Of a stretch of DNA of 6,131 nt, positions 1 through 5,458 are shown piece by piece. The DNA is from Candidatus Nanopelagicales bacterium (lineage in GTDB: Bacteria > Actinomycetota > Actinomycetes > S36-B12 > GCA-2699445), in the NCBI GenBank assembly GCA_029939085.1, contig JAOZTQ010000059.1, positions 1-6,131 on the forward strand. Direction: 5' to 3'. The notes below the pieces were generated by a model. It had not been told where the DNA came from. It made no database searches and saw nothing but the letters and a program-made list of their open reading frames with translations. Position 1 is the first letter of the stretch, and each line of letters begins with the position of its first letter. Both the position numbers and the translations under genes were made by a program.

Positions 1-40
1 ACTCCATTCGGGTGACGGTCGTCCCTCGGGATTCAGTAGC

Positions 41-85
41 CCGGCCTAAGTGCCTATGCGAAGGCAGGCGTGCTCACTTAGCCGG
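41..85 (+). terminator. Long hairpin, candidate terminator of an upstream gene
   Basis: The left arm CCGGCCTAAGTG (41-52) pairs with the right arm CACTTAGCCGG (75-85). This gives 11 base pairs with a single bulged C at 46. The loop can form a further short stem (CCT 53-55 with AGG 62-64). There is no T-run on either side, so it is not a classic intrinsic terminator, but actinobacterial terminators often lack the T-tail. A + strand open frame from the left edge stops at 47-49 inside the left arm, which fits a terminator at a gene end. A structured RNA is the alternative. Confidence 0.35.
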
Positions 86-287
86 AAACATGCGTTCATG
101 CACGTACGTAGCCGTCGGAAATTGAGAAGTTTCGCATTTTCCATTTTCACGTAATACGAAGCCGTCTGGGATACGGGGTTCTTCGTGGATTTGTGAATCG
201 ATTCGATGTCCAACACGTTACGTTGGCGAGTCCTGCTCAAAAAGTATTTTCGCGCTTGGACATAGCGATCGGGGACAGGGCTCGTTG

Positions 288-311
288 GGCGCTTTTCAAT
301 CTAAGAGCGCC
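288..311. other. Hairpin with a 9-bp stem, terminator- or leader-like
   Basis: GGCGCTTTT (288-296) pairs with AAGAGCGCC (303-311) across the six-base loop CAATCT. All nine pairs form, one of them a G-U wobble (294 with 305). There is no strong T-run after it on either strand. It lies about 20 bp before the palindrome at 332-350, so it could close off incoming transcription upstream of the monooxygenase promoter. The function is inferred from structure only. Confidence 0.35.
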
Positions 312-331
312 TCGATGAGTTTACTTAACAT

Positions 332-350
332 AATGCTGATTATCGGCATT
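332..350. promoter_or_regulatory. 19-bp near-perfect palindrome, candidate operator of the monooxygenase gene
   Basis: The sequence AATGCTGATTATCGGCATT reads the same on both strands except for the unavoidable centre base and one symmetric pair (337/345, T opposite G). It lies 63 bp before the ATG of the EthA-like gene. A TTAACA hexamer (325-330), close to a -35 TTGACA, sits directly before it, and a weak -10-like TAGGAA (351-356) directly after it. The palindrome would then lie between promoter elements spaced 20 bp apart, as in MerR-type promoters; that promoter reading is speculative. In mycobacteria ethA is repressed by the TetR-type protein EthR from a divergent gene, but no regulator gene lies beside this site. 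Confidence 0.45.
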
Positions 351-413
351 TAGGAATGGGTTATCTCAGTTCGGCTGTGCCGAGCCGGTAGTGAGGTCCT
401 AGGCTGTGGGGTT

Positions 414-1955
414 ATGGCGGCTCACTCCACATATGCTGCTCAATCGGCAACACCTGAGCAGGCATCAACACAACAAACTGACGTGATTATTGTCGGCGCA
501 GGTTTATCAGGTATCGGCATGGCGGCTCATTTGCTAGATGAATGTCCGGGAGCCCGATACGAGATTTTGGAAAGCCGAGCGGACCTCGGTGGGACGTGGG
601 ATCTGTTCCGATACCCAGGCATTCGCTCCGACTCCGACATGTACACGATGGGTTATCGATTTAAACCGTGGAATCGTCCAGAGACTGTAGCTCCTGGCGA
701 AATGATTCTTGACTACCTTCGGGAGACCGCGGTCGAACGTGGCATTGATAAACACATCAGCTACGGGCACCGGGTCACTCGCTGCAGTTGGAACAGCGAC
801 GATGCGTTGTGGACCGTCACTGCTGATACAGCCGACGGGCCACGCCGGCTGTCAGCGCCGTACTTGGTGTTGGCAACAGGATATTACGGCTACGACAAGG
901 CCTACACGCCTGATTTCGAGGGTATGGCCGATTACGCGGGAAAAATCATTCACCCACAATATTGGCCGTCAAACTACGACTACTCCAACCAAAAAATTGT
1001 GGTGATCGGCTCGGGAGCCACTGCAGTCACGCTTGTTCCTTCACTCGCTCAGGAAGCGACGCATGTGACCATGTTGCAGCGCTCCCCCACGTACATGTTC
1101 ACCTCGCCCGCGAAGGATCCAGTATCGCTGTGGCTTAGGGATCGGGTTCCGGATTCGTGGATCTTTCAGTTGGCTCGGATCCGGCATATCGGGTTCCAGA
1201 TGTTCAGTTATCAACTGTCACGGCGTCGTCCGGAAAAAGCAGCCGATTACCTGATTCGAGAGGTTGCGGAGCAACTTCCCAACGACGTTGACGTCGCAAA
1301 CTTCACACCCAACTATCGCCCCTGGGATCAACGGTTGTGTTTGGTGCCTGATGGTGACCTATTCGACGCGATGCAACAGGACAAAGCTGACGTCGTGACC
1401 GGGCAGATCAAACGCTTTACCAAAACTGGTGTTGAGTTGGAGGACGGTCGCGTACTGGATGCGGACGCTATCGTCACCGCGACTGGTTTTGATCTGCTCA
1501 TTCTTGGCGGTGCCGAAATAGTCGTAGACGGCAAGCCGCTAGATCTTCGTGAAACCAAGGTCTATAAGGGCATGATGTTTTCCGGAGTGCCGAATCTAGC
1601 TTTCATGGTGGGCTATACGAATGCCTCGTGGACTCTGAAGGTCGATATGGTGGCCAGCCATTTCTGCCGATTGCTGAACTACATGAAGCGCAATAAATAT
1701 GACGTTTGCACTCCGCAGGCGACTGACCCCGATCTTCAGTCGGTATCAATGATGCCTCTCACCAGTGGTTACATTCAGCGCTCACAGCATCTTTTGCCGG
1801 AAGAAGGTCATCGGGCACCTTGGCGGCTGCGGCAAAATTACTTCCTTGACTATCTGGCCCTGCGCCTCGGTCGCGTCCGGCATAAGGAACTGCAGTTTCA
1901 GCGAAAGGCCAGTGGGAAAAAGCGGGTTTCGCGCCAGTCTGCTAGTCGCGTGTGA
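414..1955 (+). CDS. ethA: EthA-like FAD-dependent Baeyer-Villiger monooxygenase
   Basis: Probable cytosolic flavin monooxygenase that uses FAD, NADPH and O2 to convert ketones to esters, or to oxidise sulphur in thioamide-type compounds. The 513 residues hold a first Rossmann motif GAGLSG (28-33), LGGTWDLFRYPG (58-69), a Baeyer-Villiger fingerprint YAGKIIHPQYWP (174-185, with Y replacing the usual first F), a second nucleotide motif GSGATA (199-204) and ATGFD (356-360). Segments such as RYPGIRSDSDMYT, NPWDQRLCLVP-type and GYTNASWTLK match Mycobacterium tuberculosis EthA as I remember it (489 residues). This protein has about 16 extra Thr/Gln/Ala-rich residues at the N-terminus and a basic C-terminal tail. 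The ATG at 414 is the only usable start after the in-frame stop at 351. It lacks a well-spaced Shine-Dalgarno: GTGAGG at 391-396 is too far away, and a TAGGCT hexamer at 400-405 would allow a nearly leaderless message. AlmA- or MymA-type oxidation of long-chain substrates is an alternative role. The family assignment is firm; the substrate and the symbol are tentative. Confidence 0.93.
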   Translation: MAAHSTYAAQSATPEQASTQQTDVIIVGAGLSGIGMAAHLLDECPGARYEILESRADLGGTWDLFRYPGIRSDSDMYTMGYRFKPWNRPETVAPGEMILDYLRETAVERGIDKHISYGHRVTRCSWNSDDALWTVTADTADGPRRLSAPYLVLATGYYGYDKAYTPDFEGMADYAGKIIHPQYWPSNYDYSNQKIVVIGSGATAVTLVPSLAQEATHVTMLQRSPTYMFTSPAKDPVSLWLRDRVPDSWIFQLARIRHIGFQMFSYQLSRRRPEKAADYLIREVAEQLPNDVDVANFTPNYRPWDQRLCLVPDGDLFDAMQQDKADVVTGQIKRFTKTGVELEDGRVLDADAIVTATGFDLLILGGAEIVVDGKPLDLRETKVYKGMMFSGVPNLAFMVGYTNASWTLKVDMVASHFCRLLNYMKRNKYDVCTPQATDPDLQSVSMMPLTSGYIQRSQHLLPEEGHRAPWRLRQNYFLDYLALRLGRVRHKELQFQRKASGKKRVSRQSASRV

Positions 1956-1958
1956 CGA

Positions 1959-2006
1959 GAGCCGCATCCGGCGGGTTGCTCGCGGCTCGACTCGGGCTCG
2001 GATGCG
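1959..2006 (+). other. Competing stem-loops in the spacer between the monooxygenase and its downstream gene
   Basis: Two stems can form here but not together. GAGCCGC (1959-1965) pairs with GCGGCTC (1982-1988), giving 7 bp. CGCATCCG (1963-1970) pairs with CGGATGCG (1999-2006), giving 8 bp. They share bases 1963-1965. The second stem ends 11 bases before the ATG at 2018, so it could set how much of the message continues or how well the next start is read. No T-run follows, so a simple terminator is less likely. The dense base pairing also argues that 1956-2017 is intercistronic rather than coding. Confidence 0.4.
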
Positions 2007-2017
2007 AGACTTCTTAC

Positions 2018-3016
2018 ATGAAGGATTTGGACCAAATGTTGGAAGCCCATGTGCAGTTTGAGTTGCAATGTTGGGCACCGGATCGAGCCGAAGAAACGCT
2101 CTCAACCGAACTTTATGCCCTGATTGCGTGGCTTGATCAGATACCGCTGGGTGACTTAATCGATGGCCAGACAGTGGTTAGTTCAATCCAAGAACTTGTG
2201 TTGTCTCGACCTATCGGTCCGGAACTGCAGCAAGAGATACTGGCGACTGTCGTGGCGGGGCAACAAGCAGCGGCCGCAGAAACAGCAACAATCGGTGAAA
2301 TCCTGCCTGAGGCCGAGTTTGATGAAATTGCACGCGCGGCGGTTGGTATGCGCGACCTACAAGAAGCCGTCATAACTCAGATCACCAGTAGCGAGGTCTA
2401 TGCCAAGTTGATCTCGCATGTGCTTTATGAAGGACTTAAGGGGTATCTGACTGAGGAGAATCCAGTTTCCAAACGAGTACCCGGAGCATCATCAATCATG
2501 AAACTGGGCCAGAGTGCGATTGGTAACGCGGCCCCAGGTCTCAGCCAAGGTATCGACAAACAACTTATGGGCTTCGTGAACTCCAATATTTCCGATGCCA
2601 TGCGCGATAGCCGCGAGTACCTGGTGGATGCCCTCACCGAAGAGCGACTTATGGAGACTGCTGGAGAGATCTATCACGAAGCAGCCGAAGCAGAGTTAGG
2701 TGAGGCAGCCGCTCAGTTATCGCCAGAAGCGCTACAAGAAATCCTCATGGCGATGTTCGGCGCTTGGGAGCACTTGAGAACCACGGATACCGTTTCGCGT
2801 CTTGTCGAAGTGCCTATCGTCGACTTCTTTGAACGCTGGGGTAATGAGCCGGTAGGAAAAGTACTCATTGCTGCGGGCATAGATGCGGACGATCTTGTGT
2901 CGACACTCTCCCCCGCTGCTGCAACCGTCATAGAGCGGGCTTATCAGGATGGCTATCTTGAAGAGCGGATTCGCGCTCGGTTAGCACCGTTCTATGAGCA
3001 CATGGCTCAGCAATAA
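2018..3016 (+). CDS. Acidic, helical protein of unknown function, partner of the monooxygenase
   Basis: I do not recognise a named family. From the ATG at 2018 it has 332 residues, is acidic (many Glu and Asp) and looks almost wholly alpha-helical, with no signal peptide or clear membrane span. It starts MKDLDQMLEAHVQFELQCW. A central segment around residues 154-200 (PGASSIMKLGQ, then NAAPGLSQGIDKQL) is rich in Gly, Ser, Ala and amphipathic stretches and looks like the most conserved kind of region. A Glu/Ala-rich helix follows (about 207-235). An alternative GTG start at 1952 would overlap the monooxygenase stop (GTGA) and add 22 residues, but that extension is Arg/Gly/Leu-rich, lies on structured DNA and resembles nothing. 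No strong Shine-Dalgarno is visible for either start. The position 62 bp after the monooxygenase on the same strand suggests co-transcription and a related job, for example substrate delivery or membrane docking; that role is inference. Confidence 0.85.
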   Translation: MKDLDQMLEAHVQFELQCWAPDRAEETLSTELYALIAWLDQIPLGDLIDGQTVVSSIQELVLSRPIGPELQQEILATVVAGQQAAAAETATIGEILPEAEFDEIARAAVGMRDLQEAVITQITSSEVYAKLISHVLYEGLKGYLTEENPVSKRVPGASSIMKLGQSAIGNAAPGLSQGIDKQLMGFVNSNISDAMRDSREYLVDALTEERLMETAGEIYHEAAEAELGEAAAQLSPEALQEILMAMFGAWEHLRTTDTVSRLVEVPIVDFFERWGNEPVGKVLIAAGIDADDLVSTLSPAAATVIERAYQDGYLEERIRARLAPFYEHMAQQ

Positions 3017-3034
3017 ATTTCTTCGACTTCTGCG

Positions 3035-3574
3035 TCAGTGAGCGTAGGTACCGACGATTTCTGCGCGAGCGATCGTATGAGCGGTGATATTGAAACTCGC
3101 CATCGCCGGGGGCATATCCGAACCGATTCCCAATGACGGCACGTCCAGCGCGTGTACTACGAAGAAATAGCGATGAGCCGGATCTCCTTGCGGTGGTCCA
3201 GCCCCACCGAAGCCGAAACTGCCGTAGTCGTTGCGGAGCTGCAGCGCGCCTTTAGGCACACTCCCCCCGTCGGCAGCGCCGGCATTACGCGCCACAGCCG
3301 CAGTACCTGCGGGGACATCTACCAGCAGCCAATGCCACCAACCACTGACGGTCGGGGCATCTGGATCAAAACACGTGATCGCATAGGACTGAGTCTCCTC
3401 AGGTGCGCCAGACCAAGACAACTGCGGGGATTCATCGGCCCCGGAGGCACTGCCATGTACGTGCGCAAGCGTTAGTGGCGCGCCATGGACGATGTCCTCG
3501 CTGGTCACCTCAAAAGCCGGCCTGGGTGGCAAAAACTGGTAGGGATCGGGTGGGTAGGTACGTTCCAAACTCAT
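3035..3574 (-). CDS. YbhB/YbcL-type phosphatidylethanolamine-binding (Raf kinase inhibitor-like) protein
   Basis: A 179-residue soluble protein of the PEBP family, which forms a beta-fold with a small anion- or phospholipid-headgroup-binding pocket. The family signatures are present: SPQLSWSG (49-56), FDPDAP (69-74), GWWHW (78-82) and PPQGDPAHRY (127-136), with a C-terminal HTIARAEIVGTY (166-177). Length and motifs match the mycobacterial protein TB18.6 (Rv2140c) as remembered. There is no signal peptide, so it is probably cytosolic. The start is the ATG at 3574, since AAGGAG lies four bases before it; an in-frame TTG at 3589 would add five residues without any ribosome binding site. The gene converges on the helical-protein gene, leaving 18 bp between stops, and is divergent from the dehydrogenase-like gene. 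The biological role of bacterial PEBPs is poorly known, so I give no symbol. Confidence 0.92.
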   Translation of the reverse strand: MSLERTYPPDPYQFLPPRPAFEVTSEDIVHGAPLTLAHVHGSASGADESPQLSWSGAPEETQSYAITCFDPDAPTVSGWWHWLLVDVPAGTAAVARNAGAADGGSVPKGALQLRNDYGSFGFGGAGPPQGDPAHRYFFVVHALDVPSLGIGSDMPPAMASFNITAHTIARAEIVGTYAH

Positions 3575-3578
3575 GACG

Positions 3579-3584
3579 CTCCTT
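3579..3584 (-). promoter_or_regulatory. Ribosome binding site that fixes the PEBP gene start
   Basis: On the minus strand AAGGAG (3584 to 3579) is followed by CGTC and then the ATG at 3574. The match to the anti-Shine-Dalgarno is near-complete, although the spacing is on the short side. It lies inside the five-codon extension implied by the upstream TTG, which argues against that TTG being the start. Confidence 0.8.
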
Positions 3585-3599
3585 AACAAGTCTGAGGCG

Positions 3600-3605
3600 A
3601 TCTTA
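3600..3605 (-). promoter_or_regulatory. Candidate -10 element of the PEBP gene
   Basis: On the minus strand TAAGAT (3605 to 3600) fits the actinobacterial -10 pattern TAnnnT. Transcription starting about seven bases on would give a leader of roughly 20 bases that still contains the AAGGAG site. No good -35 is seen at 16-18 bp upstream, which is common for sigma-A promoters in this phylum. Confidence 0.35.
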
Positions 3606-3655
3606 TGACCAGCGGCCGTATCTCGGTACCGTTACACCATGTTCTGTTCATTCTT

Positions 3656-3670
3656 CGTGTTTCGAACACG
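3656..3670. promoter_or_regulatory. 15-bp palindrome in the divergent PEBP/dehydrogenase promoter region
   Basis: CGTGTT (3656-3661) and AACACG (3665-3670) form a perfect inverted repeat around the centre TCG. It begins 81 bp upstream of the PEBP ATG and ends 12 bp before the GTG of the dehydrogenase-like gene. It could be an operator for one or both genes. It contains TCGAACA, like half of an actinobacterial LexA box, but the second half GTTCGA is absent at the right distance. A second, shorter palindrome CGGTACCG lies at 3624-3631. Confidence 0.35.
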
Positions 3671-3682
3671 CTCTGATACATC

Positions 3683-4501
3683 GTGGTGGCAGCAGTGAGC
3701 AGAGATTTAGCGAGGTCATTAGCGCCGTTAGTGATCTCGGCACCATTCGGCAACTACATTCAACCGGCAGGAACCACAGCTACCGTAGGCACCTATACCG
3801 CGGCTCGGCGCGGTGGTCGACCCGCTGCCTTCGGGAGAGCCCTGCTGACGACGCGTTACTACCGTCGACTTGGTGCATGGGTCAATCGCATCGGACTCCG
3901 CAACCCGGGGATTGACTCGCTTCGGGCTGAGCCCAAGCGGGGTAATCCGTTATCTCAGTGTCTGTTGTCGATCCACGGGTTTACGCCGGCTGATTGGGAA
4001 CTTCTGCTCGAGCGGACTACCCAACTGAAGCCTATGGCCGTCGAGCTGAATATCAGTTGTCCCAATGTGGGTGAGATTAGTTGGCCTGACAACCTGTTTC
4101 GGCAGGCGGTGGCGACGGGCATCCCGGTCATCGTCAAAATCCCACCCGTGCGGTTCCACCCAATGGTGGAAGCAGCCATAGCTGCTGACGTTCGATGGTT
4201 TCACGCAACCAATACCCTCCCAGTTCCGAAGGGAGGGCTCAGTGGGGTGCCACTTAAGCCGCTTGCTCTATCCGCCGTGAAGTGGCTGCGGGAAAGTTAC
4301 GGCACCGAACTTGGGATCATCGGTGGTGGTGGTATCCGCGCACCGGAAGACATCGTTGACTACGCCGCGGCCGGTGCTGATCGGTTCGCCGTGGGCAGCT
4401 ATGCAATGCGTCCATCAGTGTTGAACTCGGAACGTTGGGTTGCTGACCTTAGGCAGAGTGCGGGAGCGATGGTGAAACAGTCGCAAAGGACTCAGCCATG
4501 A
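3683..4501 (+). CDS. Dihydroorotate-dehydrogenase-like FMN flavoprotein lacking the usual active-site lysine
   Basis: A 272-residue TIM-barrel flavoprotein of the class 1 dihydroorotate dehydrogenase (PyrD) superfamily. Compared with Lactococcus lactis PyrDA as remembered, it keeps NRIGLRN (68-74, matching the NSMGLPN substrate loop), LNISCPN (122-128, with Cys126 in the place of the catalytic base), VKIPP (151-155, FMN lysine K152), TNT (176-178), the phosphate-binding GGGGI (214-218) and VGSYAM (237-242). However, there is no lysine at all in residues 1-84, so the counterpart of Lys43 in the ITKS segment, which contacts flavin and orotate, is missing; the aligned stretch reads GTYTAARR. At 272 residues it is also shorter than PyrDA (311). 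No other pyrimidine genes are nearby. It may act on another substrate, so I give no symbol. The start is uncertain: GTG at 3683, 3686 or 3695 are all possible and none has a clear Shine-Dalgarno. Confidence 0.85.
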   Translation: MVAAVSRDLARSLAPLVISAPFGNYIQPAGTTATVGTYTAARRGGRPAAFGRALLTTRYYRRLGAWVNRIGLRNPGIDSLRAEPKRGNPLSQCLLSIHGFTPADWELLLERTTQLKPMAVELNISCPNVGEISWPDNLFRQAVATGIPVIVKIPPVRFHPMVEAAIAADVRWFHATNTLPVPKGGLSGVPLKPLALSAVKWLRESYGTELGIIGGGGIRAPEDIVDYAAAGADRFAVGSYAMRPSVLNSERWVADLRQSAGAMVKQSQRTQP

Positions 4502-4629
4502 TGTGGCGGCCGCTCGGACAAATACCAATCGTCCCCGCGAGTATCAATCTGCTGCTCGTCATCTTCAGTCTGTTCCGGGAGCAGCGGCTTGTCCGGCTTT
4601 TTCGGATCCACCCCTCGACTGTGACACAT
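4492..4629 (-). CDS. Small acidic protein with a C-terminal ERPPHHG tail, unknown function
   Basis: A 45-codon minus-strand frame between the dehydrogenase-like gene and the phosphodiesterase gene. The product begins MCHSRGVDPKKPDKPLL, continues PEQTEDDEQQ and ends DDWYLSERPPHHG. This composition (Lys/Pro-rich head, acidic middle, aromatic-Arg-Pro-Pro-His tail) is very unlike a chance antisense frame. From memory it resembles small hypothetical actinobacterial proteins containing an EQTxDD motif and a final RPPH. No signal peptide or membrane span is present, and it looks partly disordered. The ATG at 4629 lacks a well-placed Shine-Dalgarno (AGGTGA is 13 bases away); a GTG at 4611 is an alternative start. 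Its stop overlaps the last 10 bases of the convergent dehydrogenase-like gene, and its start is divergent from the phosphodiesterase gene, 29 bp away. The function is unknown. Confidence 0.6.
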   Translation of the reverse strand: MCHSRGVDPKKPDKPLLPEQTEDDEQQIDTRGDDWYLSERPPHHG

Positions 4630-4648
4630 AAGTCCAATGTCGTCACCT

Positions 4649-4653
4649 GGGAG
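4649..4653 (+). promoter_or_regulatory. Ribosome binding site of the phosphodiesterase gene
   Basis: GGGAG is followed by five bases (TCTGT) and the GTG at 4659. This spacing is close to ideal and supports the GTG start. It also shows that the gene does not need to be read by coupling from the dehydrogenase-like gene 157 bp upstream. Confidence 0.7.
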
Positions 4654-4658
4654 TCTGT

Positions 4659-5420
4659 GTGAAATTCAGAGCACTCCGCTCGTCGCTCCCACTGGCAATA
4701 GCGCATCGAGGCGGTGCGTGGGAAGCGCCAGAAAATAGTGAAATCGCCTTCCGAAATGCTGTGGATCTCGGGTTCACCTATATCGAGACTGATGTCCGAG
4801 CTACGAAAGACGGCATCGCGGTCGTATTTCACGATGCCCATCTTGACCGATCTACTACTGGGGAGGGCCGAGTTCGAGATTTGCCCTACAGCACGGTTGC
4901 GGATGCACGGATACACGGACGCTCCGCGATAATGACGCTGGATCAGGCGCTCGCGATGTTTCCCGGAGTTAGGTTCAATATCGATATCAAGGAACCCAAC
5001 GCAATCGTGCCCTTCATCGACACGATGCGGCGAGCTAAAGCGTGGGATCGAGTCGTTGTCGCTTCTTTTGGTCACGACCGGTTGCGTCGGGTCCGCAGGC
5101 TGGCCGGACCTAGATTGGCGACATCGCTATCACCGCGAGAAATCCTGTCGTTGTGGCGCAGTCGAGATAACCCGGACAAGTGGCAAGGTCCCGCCGCCGC
5201 GTGTGTACAAGTACCAGTCCGGTTTGGTGGTCGAACTCTGGTCGAACCAGTTTTCGTGCATGCTGTGCACACATTGGGATTGCAAGTGCATGTGTGGACT
5301 GTCAACGATAAAGACGAGATGAACGAACTATTCGATCTGGGTGTGGACGGCATAATGACAGACCGGCCCACCGTGCTGCGCGACGTGTTGTCGGCGCGCG
5401 GCCAGTGGGCCGGTGCTTAG
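4659..5420 (+). CDS. Glycerophosphodiester phosphodiesterase
   Basis: A 253-residue GDPD-family enzyme that hydrolyses glycerophosphodiesters, the deacylated headgroups of phospholipids, to sn-glycerol 3-phosphate and an alcohol. The TIM-barrel signatures are in order: AHRGG (15-19, catalytic His16), E25-N26, ETDVR (43-47, metal ligands Glu43 and Asp45), FHD (57-59, catalytic His58), NIDIK (107-111, where Asp109 takes the place of the more usual Glu metal ligand), VWTVN (212-216) and DGIMTDRP (230-237). The length is typical of short bacterial forms. The barrel begins within 12 residues of the start and there is no signal peptide, so the enzyme is probably cytosolic. The GTG start is backed by GGGAG five bases upstream. 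It is divergent from the small minus-strand gene and converges on rbpA with a 38-bp gap. It could be called glpQ- or ugpQ-like, but nothing here ties it to a transport operon. Confidence 0.93.
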   Translation: MKFRALRSSLPLAIAHRGGAWEAPENSEIAFRNAVDLGFTYIETDVRATKDGIAVVFHDAHLDRSTTGEGRVRDLPYSTVADARIHGRSAIMTLDQALAMFPGVRFNIDIKEPNAIVPFIDTMRRAKAWDRVVVASFGHDRLRRVRRLAGPRLATSLSPREILSLWRSRDNPDKWQGPAAACVQVPVRFGGRTLVEPVFVHAVHTLGLQVHVWTVNDKDEMNELFDLGVDGIMTDRPTVLRDVLSARGQWAGA

Positions 5421-5433
5421 GTATTTAGTTTGT

Positions 5434-5446
5434 GAGACTGAGTCTC
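5434..5446. other. 13-bp palindrome between the convergent phosphodiesterase and rbpA genes
   Basis: GAGACT (5434-5439) and AGTCTC (5441-5446) are exact inverted arms around a single G. As RNA it could form only a four-base-pair stem with a five-base loop, and no T-run follows, so it is a weak candidate for a bidirectional terminator. Its place in the 38-bp gap between two stops is the only other support. Confidence 0.25.
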
Positions 5447-5458
5447 GATCGCTTCGAA

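Larger units (their letters stand above)
1..413. other. Non-coding leader region with several inverted repeats
   Basis: I find no convincing gene in this stretch. The only longer open frame (46-240, minus, 64 codons) has no recognisable motif and no clear ribosome binding site, and it runs through a hairpin. On the + strand two frames are open from the left edge and stop at 13-15 and 47-49, so an upstream gene could end here, but too little is visible to name it. The region holds hairpins at 41-85, 288-311 and 369-385, a 10-bp palindrome GAATCGATTC at 195-204, a CCAAC-N7-GTTGG inverted repeat at 210-226 and the palindrome at 332-350. I saw no tRNA-like cloverleaf. It is best read as the terminator of an upstream unit followed by the regulatory region of the monooxygenase gene. 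Confidence 0.6.

Noticed and set aside
46..240. A 64-codon minus-strand frame at the left edge
   Set aside because: It has no motif, poor composition and no clear ribosome binding site, and it covers inverted repeats typical of an intergenic region.
180..240. Possible tRNA T-arm around GATTCGATGTCC
   Set aside because: The acceptor, D and anticodon arms cannot be laid out around it; the resemblance comes from the palindrome GAATCGATTC.
1952..2017. GTG start overlapping the monooxygenase stop, extending the helical protein by 22 residues
   Set aside because: The extension is Arg/Gly/Leu-rich, lies on strongly base-paired DNA, has no Shine-Dalgarno, and the ATG at 2018 begins a sensible amphipathic helix.
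3575..3589. TTG start for the PEBP gene
   Set aside because: The added five codons contain the AAGGAG ribosome binding site of the ATG at 3574, and no site precedes the TTG.
3662..3678. LexA (SOS) box at TCGAACA
   Set aside because: Only one half-site is present; the expected GTTCGA after a four-base gap is not there.
4498..4662. A 54-codon + strand frame starting ATGA at the dehydrogenase-like stop and ending GTGA at the phosphodiesterase start
   Set aside because: The overlaps look operon-like, but the product (MMWRPLGQIPIVP, then a short hydrophobic stretch and a basic tail) has no recognisable features, there is no Shine-Dalgarno for it, and the opposite strand encodes a far more protein-like product over the same bases.
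4449..5075. A 208-codon minus-strand frame antisense to the phosphodiesterase gene
   Set aside because: It is a frame shadow: its sequence is Arg/Ser-rich without motifs, while the + strand has all GDPD signatures.
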